A stretch of 64,000 bases of DNA from CAZPMT01 sp964587655 (GTDB lineage Bacteria > Hydrogenedentota > Hydrogenedentia > Hydrogenedentales > SLHB01), in the NCBI GenBank assembly GCA_964587655.1, contig CAZPMT010000010.1, positions 1 through 64,000 on the forward strand, written 5' to 3'. The notes beneath the pieces are model-generated. The model was not told the DNA's origin. It ran no database searches and saw only the letters and a list, made by a program, of their open reading frames with translations. The position numbers and the translations under genes were made by a program. Shown here in pieces: positions 7,787 through 16,857 of this stretch (position 1 is the first letter of the stretch; each line of letters opens with the position of its first letter).

Positions 7787-9097
7787 ATGACGGCGAGGAA
7801 GACTATCGCGAGGCGTGATTTCCTGAAGAAGACCACAGTGGGCGCCTTGGGCGCGATTGCGTTCCCATACGTCATCCCCTCCTCGGCGCTGGGCGCGGAT
7901 GAAATCCCCGCGCCGAGCAACCGGATTGTGATGGGTTTCATCGGTCTGGGGAAACTTGGGCGCGAGTCGCACCTCGAAGCGTTCAGGTTTCACAAGGACG
8001 TGCACGTCGCAGCCGTGTGCGACGTCGAAACGGGCCGGCTTGAACGTAGCAAGCAGATCGTCGAGAAGCACTACGCGCAGAAGTTCGGCGAGGGCGTCTA
8101 CAAGGGCTGCGACATGTACCGCGACTTCAGGGAACTGATTGCACGGCCCGATATCGATGCGGTCTGCATCGCTACGCCCGACCACTGGCACGCGATCCCC
8201 TCGATCGAAGCCGCCAAGGCCGGCAAGGACGTCTACTGCGAGAAACCGATGACGCGCTTCATCGCCGATGGCCGGACGGTGGTGAATGCCGTGCGCCGGT
8301 ACGGCCGCGTGTTCCAGACCGGAAGCCAGCAGCGTTCCGAATACGACAATTACTTTTCGCGCGCGGCGGAACTCGTGCGCGCGGGCGTGATCGGCGATCT
8401 TACCAGTATCGACATCGGGATCGGCGCCTTCCCGCAGGACTCCTACAGCCTCCCGCCGGAACCCGTCCCCCCGACTCTTGATTGGGACCGCTGGCTCGGC
8501 CCGGCGCCGTGGCGGCCATACAACTCCGAACTGTGTCCCCTGAACTTTCCCGGCTTCCCGAACTGGCGCAGCTACAGGGACTACGCGGGCGGCGGGTTCA
8601 GCGATTTCGGCGCGCATCACCTTGATATCGCCCAGTGGGCGCTGGACATGGATCACAGCGGTCCCGTCGAGGTGATCCCGCCCGACGGGAAGGACGTGAA
8701 GCGCATGACGTTCCTGTACGCGAACGGGCTTCCCATGTATCACGGCGGCGAGGCGGACTGCGTGTTCCATGGAAAGAAGGGAAAGATCATGGTGAGCCGC
8801 GGTTTCCTGAGAGCCGAGCCCGCGAGCATCCTCGAATACCGGCTTGGCCCGAATGACGTTCACCTGAACCGCCACCGCAGCCACCGCGATGATTTCATCG
8901 AGTGCATCAAGACACGGGGGCGTCCCATCGCGGACGTCGAGATCGGTCATCGGACCTCGACGGTATGCCAATTGGGCAACATCTGCGATTTTCTGAACCG
9001 CCGCCTGAAGTGGGACCCCGTGGCGGAACGTTTTGCCGGCGATGATGAAGCCAATCGTCTGCTGTCGCGTCCCGGCCGGGCACCTTGGCGAATATGA
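7787..9097 (+). CDS. Tat-exported Gfo/Idh/MocA oxidoreductase (copy 2)
   Basis: 436 aa from ATG 7787 (GGAAAGG nine bases upstream). The Tat signal is ARRDFLKKTTVGALGAIAF with a cleavage region ending SSALGAD. Rossmann motif GFIGLGKLGRESH; catalytic EKP in DVYCEKPMTRF; C-terminal domain with DFGAHHLDIAQWALDMD. It differs from the other copies in lacking the TEKR-type insert before the sheet. The stop overlaps the ATG of the ankyrin gene (ATGA), so the two are translationally coupled. Confidence 0.9.
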   Translation: MTARKTIARRDFLKKTTVGALGAIAFPYVIPSSALGADEIPAPSNRIVMGFIGLGKLGRESHLEAFRFHKDVHVAAVCDVETGRLERSKQIVEKHYAQKFGEGVYKGCDMYRDFRELIARPDIDAVCIATPDHWHAIPSIEAAKAGKDVYCEKPMTRFIADGRTVVNAVRRYGRVFQTGSQQRSEYDNYFSRAAELVRAGVIGDLTSIDIGIGAFPQDSYSLPPEPVPPTLDWDRWLGPAPWRPYNSELCPLNFPGFPNWRSYRDYAGGGFSDFGAHHLDIAQWALDMDHSGPVEVIPPDGKDVKRMTFLYANGLPMYHGGEADCVFHGKKGKIMVSRGFLRAEPASILEYRLGPNDVHLNRHRSHRDDFIECIKTRGRPIADVEIGHRTSTVCQLGNICDFLNRRLKWDPVAERFAGDDEANRLLSRPGRAPWRI

Positions 9098-9996
9098 AGA
9101 AATCGAATGTCCTAGCGTGTCCACGACCCGTGGATAGGAGTCGCAGGGTGTTCTTCTGGTGGTGCAACTGGAACAAGAGACTGCTGAGAGCAGCGCGCAT
9201 GGGACGCCTCGACGAGATCTGCCTTTCGCTCGATCGCGGCGCAAACATCAACGCGAAGGACAAGAACGGAGATACGGCGCTTCACCTTGCGGTGGGCATG
9301 GGCTTCCGGCGCATCGCGGAACGGCTGATCGAGCGCGGGGCGCAGGTAAACGTCTTCAATAATGAGGGCCATACGCCCCTGCACATGGTGGGCGGTATAG
9401 ATTTCGAGGTCTTGATGGAGTTGCTCATCGCGAATGGCGCTTACGTCAGCGCCGGGGTCGAAGACGCAAAGGCCACACCGCTCCACAACGCCGCTTTCAA
9501 CGGCCTTATCGGCATGGTCCGGAGGCTTCTCGGCGAAGGCGCCGAGATCAACGCCAGGGACGGGAATCATCTGACGCCCCTGCACTGGGCCGCCATGCAG
9601 GGCCATGAAAACATAGCCGCTTTGCTGATTGCACGGGGCGCCGAACCCGACGCAGAGGATCGACGCGGGGCAACCCCGCTGTTCCTGGCCTCTTTGCACG
9701 GCCACGCGGACTTGGCCGAGATGCTGCTGAATGCCGGCGCGAATCCTAACATCGCGACGACGGATGATGGTTCAACACCGCTGCACACAGCCACGCACCA
9801 CGGCCATCTTGACGTGGCGAAGCTCCTTGTCGCCCGTGGCGCACGGTTGGACGCCCGCGACCACGGCGCCTTGAAGCCCATCGAAATCGCTTGGGAAGAG
9901 GCGCGAATGGACCTCTATCAATTCCTCAAACGGGAACAAGACCAAAAGAAGAAACACATTCCCAAGGCGCAGGCCAATACCGGGAATAAGGGCTGA
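9094..9996 (+). CDS. Ankyrin-repeat protein
   Basis: 300 aa with about seven ankyrin repeats from residue 35 onward. Recognisable cores are NGDTALHLAVGMGF, EGHTPLHMVGGIDF, KATPLHNAAFNGL, HLTPLHWAAMQGH, GATPLFLASLHGH, GSTPLHTATHHGH and GALKPIEIAWEEA. There is no cleavable signal peptide; the first 30 residues are basic with a WWCNWNK patch. Ankyrin stacks are protein-binding scaffolds. Its ATGA overlap with one exported oxidoreductase, and only six bases before the next, suggest it belongs to their operon, but its partner is unknown. Confidence 0.88.
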   Translation: MKKSNVLACPRPVDRSRRVFFWWCNWNKRLLRAARMGRLDEICLSLDRGANINAKDKNGDTALHLAVGMGFRRIAERLIERGAQVNVFNNEGHTPLHMVGGIDFEVLMELLIANGAYVSAGVEDAKATPLHNAAFNGLIGMVRRLLGEGAEINARDGNHLTPLHWAAMQGHENIAALLIARGAEPDAEDRRGATPLFLASLHGHADLAEMLLNAGANPNIATTDDGSTPLHTATHHGHLDVAKLLVARGARLDARDHGALKPIEIAWEEARMDLYQFLKREQDQKKKHIPKAQANTGNKG

Positions 9997-10002
9997 CAAA
10001 TC

Positions 10003-11331
10003 ATGAGGGATGAAACGAAGCCGATGGAGAGCAAGCACTCACGCCGGGGCATGACGCGCCGCGGTTTCATCAAGACCGCGCTACTCGCCGCGGCGACGGC
10101 CCCTGTGTTTCCGGCGATTATTCCTTCAGCGGTCCACGGCGCCGGCGGGATTGCGCCGGGCAACCGCGTTGCCGTCGGCTGCATCGGCGTCGGGCCGCAG
10201 GGCAGCGGCGTCATGGGCAACTTCCTCCGCAATCCCGAAGCGCGGGTCGTCGCCGTCTGCGACGTGGACGCGAAGCGGCGCGCCGCGGCCATGGACGTCG
10301 TCAACGGGCAATACCAGACCAAGGATTGCGCCGGGTACAACGATTTCCGCGAGTTGCTCGCGCGCGACGACATCGATGCTGTGCTGATTGCGTCGCCCGA
10401 CCACTGGCACGTGCCGCATGCCGTGGCCGCGGCGAAAGCGGGCAAGGACATGTACGTCGAGAAGCCGCTGATGCTGAGTCTTCAACAGGGACAGGCGTTG
10501 CGCGACGACATTCATCGCTACGGACGGGTCTTCCAGTACGGCACGCAACAGCGGTCGTCGAGGGAGTTTCGTCTTGCCTGCGAATTAGTTCATAATAAGC
10601 GAATCGGCGATCTGAGGCTGATCAAGGTGGGGTCTCCCGCAAGCCGGCAATCAGAGAACATCGAACCGACGCCGGTCCCGGATTGGCTCGACTACGAGTT
10701 GTGGCTGGGTCCCGCCCCTTGGGCGCCGTACTCGGATAAGCGGATTGTCAACCAGTATTGGTGGCACAACACGGACTACGCCCTCGGGTTTGTCGCGGGA
10801 TGGGGCATCCATCACGTGGACATCGCCCAGTGGGGCAACGGTACGGACCTTTCAGGGCCCATTTCGGCGGAAGGGACGGGCGTGTTTCCGTCGGATGGGT
10901 TCTGCGACTGCGCCACCAAGTGGAACGTTGTGATGCGGTATTCAAACGGCGTCGTGCTTGACTATACGGACGAGGCGCAGAACCGGCACGGCATTCGCTT
11001 CGAAGGGTCTGACGGTTGGATTCACGTCGCTCGGGGCGTCCTGAAAACCGAGCCGAAATCGCTCCTCGAGACATCGTTCGGTCCGAATGAAGTGCATCTC
11101 TATGACAGCAAGAGCCACGTCGGGAACTTCATCGAATGCGTCAAGACGCGCGGGACGACTGTGTGCCCTATCGATGTGGCGATTAGATCGGATATGATAT
11201 GCCATCTCAGCGATATCGCCATGCGTTTGAACCGAAAGCTGCGGTGGGACCCTGGCAACGAAATGTTTGCGGATGACCCGGAGGCCAATCGCATGCTCGT
11301 GCGCGCGATGCGGGAACCCTGGCGGGTGTAG
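10003..11331 (+). CDS. Tat-exported Gfo/Idh/MocA oxidoreductase (copy 3)
   Basis: 442 aa. Tat signal TRRGFIKTALLAAATAPVF, cleavage near AVHGAGG. Rossmann motif GCIGVGPQGSGVM, EKP in DMYVEKPLMLS, and the C-terminal GWGIHHVDIAQWGNG. Start ATG 10003 follows the ankyrin stop by six bases; ATG 10024 is an alternative without a ribosome binding site. It is the third gene of the 7787-11331 operon and is closest in layout to copies 1 and 4. Confidence 0.9.
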   Translation: MRDETKPMESKHSRRGMTRRGFIKTALLAAATAPVFPAIIPSAVHGAGGIAPGNRVAVGCIGVGPQGSGVMGNFLRNPEARVVAVCDVDAKRRAAAMDVVNGQYQTKDCAGYNDFRELLARDDIDAVLIASPDHWHVPHAVAAAKAGKDMYVEKPLMLSLQQGQALRDDIHRYGRVFQYGTQQRSSREFRLACELVHNKRIGDLRLIKVGSPASRQSENIEPTPVPDWLDYELWLGPAPWAPYSDKRIVNQYWWHNTDYALGFVAGWGIHHVDIAQWGNGTDLSGPISAEGTGVFPSDGFCDCATKWNVVMRYSNGVVLDYTDEAQNRHGIRFEGSDGWIHVARGVLKTEPKSLLETSFGPNEVHLYDSKSHVGNFIECVKTRGTTVCPIDVAIRSDMICHLSDIAMRLNRKLRWDPGNEMFADDPEANRMLVRAMREPWRV

Positions 11332-11342
11332 GAGCGCCGTGG

Positions 11343-11380
11343 AGCAGGCTGTTAGCCTGCTTGGACAGACTGACAGTCTG
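11343..11380. repeat. Double-hairpin intergenic repeat
   Basis: Two adjacent stem-loops: AGCAGGCT/AGCCTGCT (11343-11361) and CAGACTG-A-CAGTCTG (11366-11380). They lie just after a stop codon and could act as a terminator, although no T-run follows. The form matches dispersed REP-like hairpins common in this kind of genome. Confidence 0.5.
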
Positions 11381-11447
11381 CCCCACGCGAAATGATATGA
11401 GTGAAACGGAACAGAAGATCGGAATGCCGATAATGAAGGAGAAGACA

Positions 11448-13796
11448 ATGACACGTTACGCTTTGATTCTGTTGACGGCGACGGCGCTGGTGTGCGCCAG
11501 TCTCGCACTTCCCGCCGCCGCGCGGGCCGCGGATGCGGCGTCGGTTGATGCGGCGCTGAAGGACGTGGCGGCTTACGAGTTCGGCAAGAGCCGCGAAAGC
11601 CTTTCAGTAGTGTCGGACGCCGTGCGCGATTCGCAGAGCTCGCCCGATGCGCGCAAGGAGCTTGTGAGGAAGCTCCTTGGAATTCTCAAGGGTGAAGCGA
11701 CGCTCGACGGCAAGCAGTTCGCTTGCCGTCAGCTCTCAATCGCGGGAGGCGAAGAGTGCGTTCCTGTTCTCGCGGGGATGCTGAAGGCCAAAGAGACCTC
11801 CGATATGGCCCGCTACTCGCTCGAACGCATTCCCGGCAAGGCGGCTGACAAGGCGCTGCTGGAGGCCCTTGACGGCGCCTCCGGCTTGGTCAAGGTAGGA
11901 ATTGTTAATTCCCTGGGCGCGCGGCAATGCGCAGCCGCCGCGGGGGCCTTGGGCAAGCTCGCCAAGGACAAGGACAAGATGGTGGCTGAGGCGGCCATCG
12001 CCGCGCTGGGACACATAGGCGGCGCCGAGGCCGTCAAGGCCCTCGAACACGCCAAGGACGCCAACAAGGAACTGCACAACGCCTGGGCCGATGCCTATCT
12101 CCTTTGCGCCGATAAACTCGCGGCCAAGGATCCCGAGAAGGCCGTGAAGATGTATGAACAACTCCAGGGACCCTCGGAACCCGATAACGTCAAGGTTGCG
12201 GCGTTCCGTGGCCGCGCGCTTGCCATGGGTCCGGCGGCGGTTCCGGCTGTTGCCGAGGCCCTCGCGGGCGACAACGCCGGACTTCGGAACGTGGCCGCGC
12301 AGCTTGTCCGTACGCTGTCCGCAGGCGACGCCGGCGCGACGCAGGCGTTCGTGGCGGGCCTTCCCAAGCTTCAGCCGGCCGCGCAGGCATTGCTGATCGT
12401 GGCCCTGGCGGATCGGGGCGACAAGGCCGCGTTGCCGCCGATTGCGGAGGCGTCGAAGAGCGCGAATGAGGGCGTGCGGATCGCGGCGATCTCGGCGATG
12501 GGCAAACTGGGCGACGCGGAATGCGCGATGCCGTTGGCCACCGTCGCGGCGGCCGCGAAGGGGCCAGAGCACGATGCGGCACGGGCCAGTCTCGCTGCGC
12601 TTCGGGGCCAGAATGTGGACGAGACCATGATCGGCGAGATGAAGAAAGCCGAGCCGGCGGTCAAGGCCGAGTTAGCCCGCGCCCTGACCGCGCGCAATGC
12701 GGTCAGCGCCGTTCCCGCTCTGATCGAAGCGACACGCGATGCGAATGAACAGGTTCGCGCGGAGGCGTATATAGCGCTGGGCGTCCTGGCCGGCGAAAAG
12801 GACCTGGCCGCCATGGTCGACAATCTCGTGACGGAAGCCGCCGAGAATCCGCGCAAGGAAGCCGTGAACGCCGTCGTGGCGGCGGCGAAGAAGATCCCGG
12901 ATGAGAACAAGCGCGCGGCAACGATCCTGGCCAAGCTGCCGGGCGTGAAGGATGTCCCCGCGCAGTGCGCCCTTTACACGGTGTTGGGTCAGGTGGGAGA
13001 CGTGAACGGCCTGAAACCCCTGGTCGAGGCCGCCAAAGGCGGAAAGGGGGACGTCAAAGACGCAGCCGTCCGCTCGCTTTCCGGCTGGCCGACCGTGGCC
13101 GGGATCGATGATATCCTTGCGCTCGCAAGTGCGTCTAAGGATGATACACACCGCGTCCTGCTCATGCGTGGGCTGCTGCGTCTCCTCGAGCTGCCGAGCG
13201 ACCGCACGATCGACGCCACGTTGCCGTATTACGAGAAGGCCCTCAAGATTGCAAAGAAATCCGACGAGAAGAAAATGGTTATCGGCGGTTTGGCCAACGT
13301 GAAGAGCCCGAGCGCACTCGGTCTGGTCGAGCCATATCTCGACGTCGCGGAAGTCAAACAAGAAGCGGCCCTTGCGGCAAGCAAGATCAAGGCCAGCGGT
13401 TACAAGGTTACCGCCTCGGCCAACGAGGGCGACGCCAAGGAAGCTATCGACGGCAAAATGGATTCGCGGTGGGACAGCGGCGCGCCGCAGAAGCCGGACA
13501 TGAGCTTCACGATCGACATGGGAGCGCAATACGAGGTCAGCAAGGTCACGCTCGATACAACACCGTCCGCCAACGATTTCCCGCGGGGATATAAGGTGTT
13601 CCTGACAAACGACCAGAATAACTGGGGCGCCGCAGTAGCCGAAGGTAAGGGTTCCGGCCCCGTGACCGAGATTGCATTGACGCCGAAGGCCGCCCAATAC
13701 GTCAAGATTGTGCAGACAGGCTCGGATGAGAAGGCCCCGTGGTCGATCCATGAACTCAAGATCGAATCCAAGCGCGTCGTCAAGGGCAAGAAGTAG
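11448..13796 (+). CDS. Secreted HEAT-repeat protein with C-terminal discoidin (F5/8 type C) domain
   Basis: 782 aa from ATG 11448 (AAGGAGAAG upstream); the open frame extends further 5' but begins in repeat DNA. A Sec signal peptide (YALILLTATALVCASLALP...ARA) is followed by about 600 residues of Ala/Lys-rich HEAT-like helical repeats, for example VKVGIVNSLGARQCAAAAGA and VRIAAISAMGKLGDAECAMP. Residues about 650-775 form a discoidin-like beta domain (AIDGKMDSRWDSGAPQ, DMGAQYEVSKVTLDT, AAQYVKIVQTGSD), which in other proteins binds carbohydrate. It stands 35 bases before the DUF1080 gene and is probably a periplasmic or surface scaffold for sugar breakdown. Confidence 0.87.
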   Translation: MTRYALILLTATALVCASLALPAAARAADAASVDAALKDVAAYEFGKSRESLSVVSDAVRDSQSSPDARKELVRKLLGILKGEATLDGKQFACRQLSIAGGEECVPVLAGMLKAKETSDMARYSLERIPGKAADKALLEALDGASGLVKVGIVNSLGARQCAAAAGALGKLAKDKDKMVAEAAIAALGHIGGAEAVKALEHAKDANKELHNAWADAYLLCADKLAAKDPEKAVKMYEQLQGPSEPDNVKVAAFRGRALAMGPAAVPAVAEALAGDNAGLRNVAAQLVRTLSAGDAGATQAFVAGLPKLQPAAQALLIVALADRGDKAALPPIAEASKSANEGVRIAAISAMGKLGDAECAMPLATVAAAAKGPEHDAARASLAALRGQNVDETMIGEMKKAEPAVKAELARALTARNAVSAVPALIEATRDANEQVRAEAYIALGVLAGEKDLAAMVDNLVTEAAENPRKEAVNAVVAAAKKIPDENKRAATILAKLPGVKDVPAQCALYTVLGQVGDVNGLKPLVEAAKGGKGDVKDAAVRSLSGWPTVAGIDDILALASASKDDTHRVLLMRGLLRLLELPSDRTIDATLPYYEKALKIAKKSDEKKMVIGGLANVKSPSALGLVEPYLDVAEVKQEAALAASKIKASGYKVTASANEGDAKEAIDGKMDSRWDSGAPQKPDMSFTIDMGAQYEVSKVTLDTTPSANDFPRGYKVFLTNDQNNWGAAVAEGKGSGPVTEIALTPKAAQYVKIVQTGSDEKAPWSIHELKIESKRVVKGKK

Positions 13797-13831
13797 GTCC
13801 GAAAACGCGGACGAAAGGCAAGGTGAAAGTC

Positions 13832-14536
13832 ATGTTGGTAAGATCATTCGTTCTATTGACCTTGGGCGCGTTTGCATTCTGTGCAGTCGCTGGCGCTGCG
13901 GGTGAGACAGCGGCCAAGGCGCCCGAAGGTTTTGTGCCGCTGTTCAACGGCAAGGATCTGACGGGGTGGAAGGGCCTTGTGGGCGATCCCGAGAGCAGGG
14001 CGAAGATGAGTCCGGAGGACCTCGCGAAGAAGCAGGCCGAAGCCGACCAGAAAATGAACGATCATTGGAAGGCCGAGGACGGCGGTTTGACCTTCGACGG
14101 CAAGGGCGACAGCCTCTGCACGGCGAAGGACTACACCGATTTCGAGTTGCTGGTCGACTGGAAGATCGGGGCCGGCGGCGACAGCGGCATTTATCTCCGA
14201 GGCTCTCCGCAGGTCCAGATCTGGGACTATACGAAGAATCCCGTCGGTTCGGGCGGCCTGTACAACAACCAGAAGAACCCGAAGGACCCGCTGAAGTGCG
14301 CCGACAAGCCCATCGGGGAATGGAACACCTTCAAGATCCGGATGGTCGGCGAAAAGGTCACGGTGTGGTTGAACGACGTGCTCGTCGTCGACGACACCAC
14401 CCTCGAGAACTACTGGGACCGCGGCAAGCCGATCTATCCGACGGGCCAGATCGAACTGCAAAACCACAGTTCGCCTCTGTGGTTCCGGAACGTTTTCATC
14501 AAAGAACTGCCCAGCGCGAGTGCGCCAAAGAAATAG
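13832..14536 (+). CDS. DUF1080 protein (3-keto-disaccharide hydrolase-like), secreted
   Basis: 234 aa with a Sec signal peptide (VRSFVLLTLGAFAFCAVAGAAG). The DUF1080 concanavalin-like fold begins FVPLFNGKDLTGWKG and continues with DFELLVDWKIGAGGDSGIYL, VQIWDYTKNPVGSGGLY, IGEWNTFKIRMVGEKVTVWL and GQIELQNHSSPLWFRNVFIK. Some family members are known to act on 3-keto glycosides made by Gfo/Idh enzymes, which fits the neighbours on both sides. ATG 13832 has AAGG nine bases upstream; GTG 13823 is a possible earlier start. Confidence 0.9.
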   Translation: MLVRSFVLLTLGAFAFCAVAGAAGETAAKAPEGFVPLFNGKDLTGWKGLVGDPESRAKMSPEDLAKKQAEADQKMNDHWKAEDGGLTFDGKGDSLCTAKDYTDFELLVDWKIGAGGDSGIYLRGSPQVQIWDYTKNPVGSGGLYNNQKNPKDPLKCADKPIGEWNTFKIRMVGEKVTVWLNDVLVVDDTTLENYWDRGKPIYPTGQIELQNHSSPLWFRNVFIKELPSASAPKK

Positions 14537-14538
14537 CG

Positions 14539-14607
14539 GAGAGCTTGTGAAGAAATGCCGTCACAGTACGCCTGTTCTCTCAAGTAGACCCGACCGCTGC
14601 GTCATTT
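14539..14607. repeat. Dispersed 69-bp repeat, copy A
   Basis: This segment aligns without gaps to 63627-63695 at roughly three-quarters identity, sharing AAGAAATGCCGTC and GCGTCATT blocks. Many of the differences are transitions. It has no open frame of note. It follows the DUF1080 stop by two bases. Confidence 0.6.
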
Positions 14608-14672
14608 GACGAGCCGCTGATATTCACTGGCATTTGTGAAATGAGTTAACCTGGATGACAAAGGGATTACCC

Positions 14673-15974
14673 ATGAGCAAGAGGATTTCGAGACGAGATT
14701 TCATCAGGAAGACCGGCGCGGCATCTCTAGGCGCGGCGGCCTTCCCTTACATCATTCCTTCGCGCGCGCTGGGGGCCGACGGCGCCGTGGCGCCGAGCAA
14801 CAGGATCGTCATGGGCGCGATCGGGACGGGCGGACAGGGCACGGGCAACATGCGCGCGTTCCTGGGCAACAATGACGTACAGATGGTGGCCGTGTGCGAC
14901 GTGGATCGCGGCCACCGAGACCAGGCGAAGAAGATCGTGGACCAGAAGTACGGGAACGGCGATTGCTCCTCGTATAGTGACTTCCGCGAGCTTCTTGCGC
15001 GCAAGGACATCGACGCGATATGCAACGGCACTCCGGATTTCTGGCACGGCCTGATTTCCATCGCGGCGGCGAAGGCCGGCAAGGACATGTACTGCGAGAA
15101 GCCGCTAGTGAACACGATCGCCGAAGGCCGCGCGGTGTGCGACGCGGTGAAGCGCTACGGGCGCGTCCTCCAGACTGGCAGCCACGAACGGTCGCGTCCC
15201 AACGCGCGCTACGCTTGCGAACTGGTCCGAAACGGGCGGATCGGAAAGCTCCACACGATACACGTCAACCTTCCCTGGGATAACCGCGACCTTAGCGCGC
15301 TGCCCGTCGCGATGCCGGTCCCGGATGGATTCGACTACGACATGTGGCTCGGTCCCACGCCCTGGTATCCGTACACCGAGAAGCGCTGCCACTTCTGGTT
15401 CCGCTATATCCTCGAGTACTCCGGCGGCGAGGTGACGGATCGCGGCGCGCACGTCATAGACATCGGCCAACTGGGCAACAATACGGATAACACGGGGCCT
15501 ATCGAGGTCGAGGGCAAGGGAGATTTCCTGCGCGCCGGCCTCTTCGACGTTGCGGTGAAGTACCATTTCGAATTTCTCTATGCCAACGGCGTGCGCATGA
15601 TCTGCACCACGAACGAGCCGCGCGGCCTCAAGTTCGAAGGGACCGACGGATGGGTGTTCGTGCACATACACGGCGGCGATCTCGAAGCAAGTTCCCCGGC
15701 GCTGCTCAAGGAGGTCATCGGACCCAACGAGGTCAACCTCGGACGAAGCTCGAGCCATCACCTGAACTTCCTGAACGCCGTGAAAACGCGAGGCAAGACC
15801 TTTGCCCACGAGGAAATCGGGCATCGTACCGCAACCCTGTGCCATCTTGCGAACATCGCAATGCTGACCGGGCGGAAGCTGAAATGGGACCCGGTTGCCG
15901 AGCGCATCACCAACGACGAAGAAGCCCAGCGCATGACTTACCGTCCGATGCGCGGAGAATGGCGGCTTGCCTAG
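14673..15974 (+). CDS. Tat-exported Gfo/Idh/MocA oxidoreductase (copy 4)
   Basis: 433 aa from ATG 14673 (AAGGGA six bases upstream; ATG 14655 is in frame but overlaps poorer context). Tat signal SRRDFIRKTGAASLGAAAF, cleavage near SRALGAD. Rossmann motif GAIGTGGQGTGNM, EKP in DMYCEKPLVNT, and C-terminal TDRGAHVIDIGQLGNN. The signal and mature N-terminus are strikingly like copy 1 (VAPSNRIV and GTGNMRAFLG), so the two are probably duplicates that diverged in substrate. Confidence 0.9.
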   Translation: MSKRISRRDFIRKTGAASLGAAAFPYIIPSRALGADGAVAPSNRIVMGAIGTGGQGTGNMRAFLGNNDVQMVAVCDVDRGHRDQAKKIVDQKYGNGDCSSYSDFRELLARKDIDAICNGTPDFWHGLISIAAAKAGKDMYCEKPLVNTIAEGRAVCDAVKRYGRVLQTGSHERSRPNARYACELVRNGRIGKLHTIHVNLPWDNRDLSALPVAMPVPDGFDYDMWLGPTPWYPYTEKRCHFWFRYILEYSGGEVTDRGAHVIDIGQLGNNTDNTGPIEVEGKGDFLRAGLFDVAVKYHFEFLYANGVRMICTTNEPRGLKFEGTDGWVFVHIHGGDLEASSPALLKEVIGPNEVNLGRSSSHHLNFLNAVKTRGKTFAHEEIGHRTATLCHLANIAMLTGRKLKWDPVAERITNDEEAQRMTYRPMRGEWRLA

Positions 15975-16165
15975 GGCACGCTTGAGCGCGGCTGCGAGGT
16001 CGGACTCCTGCTTGAATGGCGCAATGCGCTTTACTTAGGCGTGGCAAGGCGCTAGAATTGGGCGTGAAGAGCTTAGTAGTGTCGGGCTTCCGCTCGACCG
16101 ATGATTCGCGGACGGCTGTTCAGGGTGTGACCGTTGCAGCCTATCCGACGCAGAGGTTCTTGCCC

Positions 16166-16414
16166 ATGCATGCAGACGTTGACCTGCCGGAAAGCGCATT
16201 CTCCGCGTTAAGGCTCGATCCAGAGGAGTTTGTTCGAGAAATGCGTATCGCAGCGGCGGCGAAGTGGTACGAGACAGGCATGCTTTCGCAGTCCAAGGCG
16301 GCAGCGGTGGCGGGATTGAGCCGTCACGGATTCCTCGATGCTTTGGGACGTCTTGGCCTTAGTCCTTTCCAGGCGAACGCCCAGGAGTTGGAAGAGGAAG
16401 CGGCCCGTGGCTAG
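16166..16414 (+). CDS. UPF0175 family small protein, probable antitoxin
   Basis: 82 aa from ATG 16166, with AGAGG nine bases upstream. Typical UPF0175 features: LRLDPEEFVREMRIAAAAKWYETGMLSQSKAA split over a helix-turn-helix-like segment, then VAGLSRHGFLDALGRLGLSP. Members usually pair with a PIN-type (DUF3368) toxin encoded immediately downstream and overlapping. Here a GTG at 16407 begins an eight-codon frame (VASRTFAR) that could be the start of such a toxin, but a palindromic element takes over at about 16411, so the antitoxin appears to be an orphan. Confidence 0.75.
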   Translation: MHADVDLPESAFSALRLDPEEFVREMRIAAAAKWYETGMLSQSKAAAVAGLSRHGFLDALGRLGLSPFQANAQELEEEAARG

Positions 16415-16682
16415 TAGAACGTTTGCGAGGTAACGTTGCAGTACCCCGAAAGGGGTACAATGTGAATAGCCGTGGGTGGAACCCACGGAGAGAGGTTCCG
16501 CGGACGGACGACCCTGACGGGGTCGAACAGCGTGGAAACGAGGTTAATACTGCGTGTTCAACCCCTTCAGGGTTGTCTATCGCGTACGCGGGTTCCGTGG
16601 GTTTCACCCACGGCTATTCACGTTGCATCCCTTCGGGATGTCATACCGAACCTGTAACGTTATCTCGAGAACACACTACTAG
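16411..16682. repeat. 272-bp composite palindromic element (MITE-like)
   Basis: Inverted ends begin CTAGTAG (16411) and finish CTACTAG (16682). The outer 31 bases match their inverse at 24 positions, including TAACGTT. Inside, each arm carries a 'CCC-loop-GGG' hairpin (GTACCCCGAAAGGGGTAC; CATCCCTTCGGGATG) followed by GTGAATAGCCGTGGGT and a CCGTGGGT/ACCCACGG stem. The centre has two more hairpins of the same type. No coding capacity. It is a tandem and inverted assembly of REP-like units lying on the stop codon of the UPF0175 gene. Confidence 0.75.
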
Positions 16683-16857
16683 TCGGTGGGTGGCGAATGT
16701 TTCGCACTGATTGTGCTTGGCAACATAAAACCGTGCTTGATCTTGCAGGCGAGTGAATGATATGGGAGGATGCCCGCTCACACACATGGCGGAAACGGCA
16801 TTCAAGAGGCTAGGAACGTCTTTGTCGAGTCAAACCAGGAAGCGGAGGAAGTGGACT

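Noticed and set aside
7760..9244. Long minus-strand open frame (494 codons) opposite Gfo/Idh copy 2
   Set aside because: It mirrors a gene with Tat signal, Rossmann and EKP motifs; its own translation is Arg/Val/Asp-rich without any domain. High GC keeps such shadows open.
16411..16682. CRISPR array
   Set aside because: The repeats are inverted and nested hairpins, not direct repeats with uniform spacers, and no cas gene is present.
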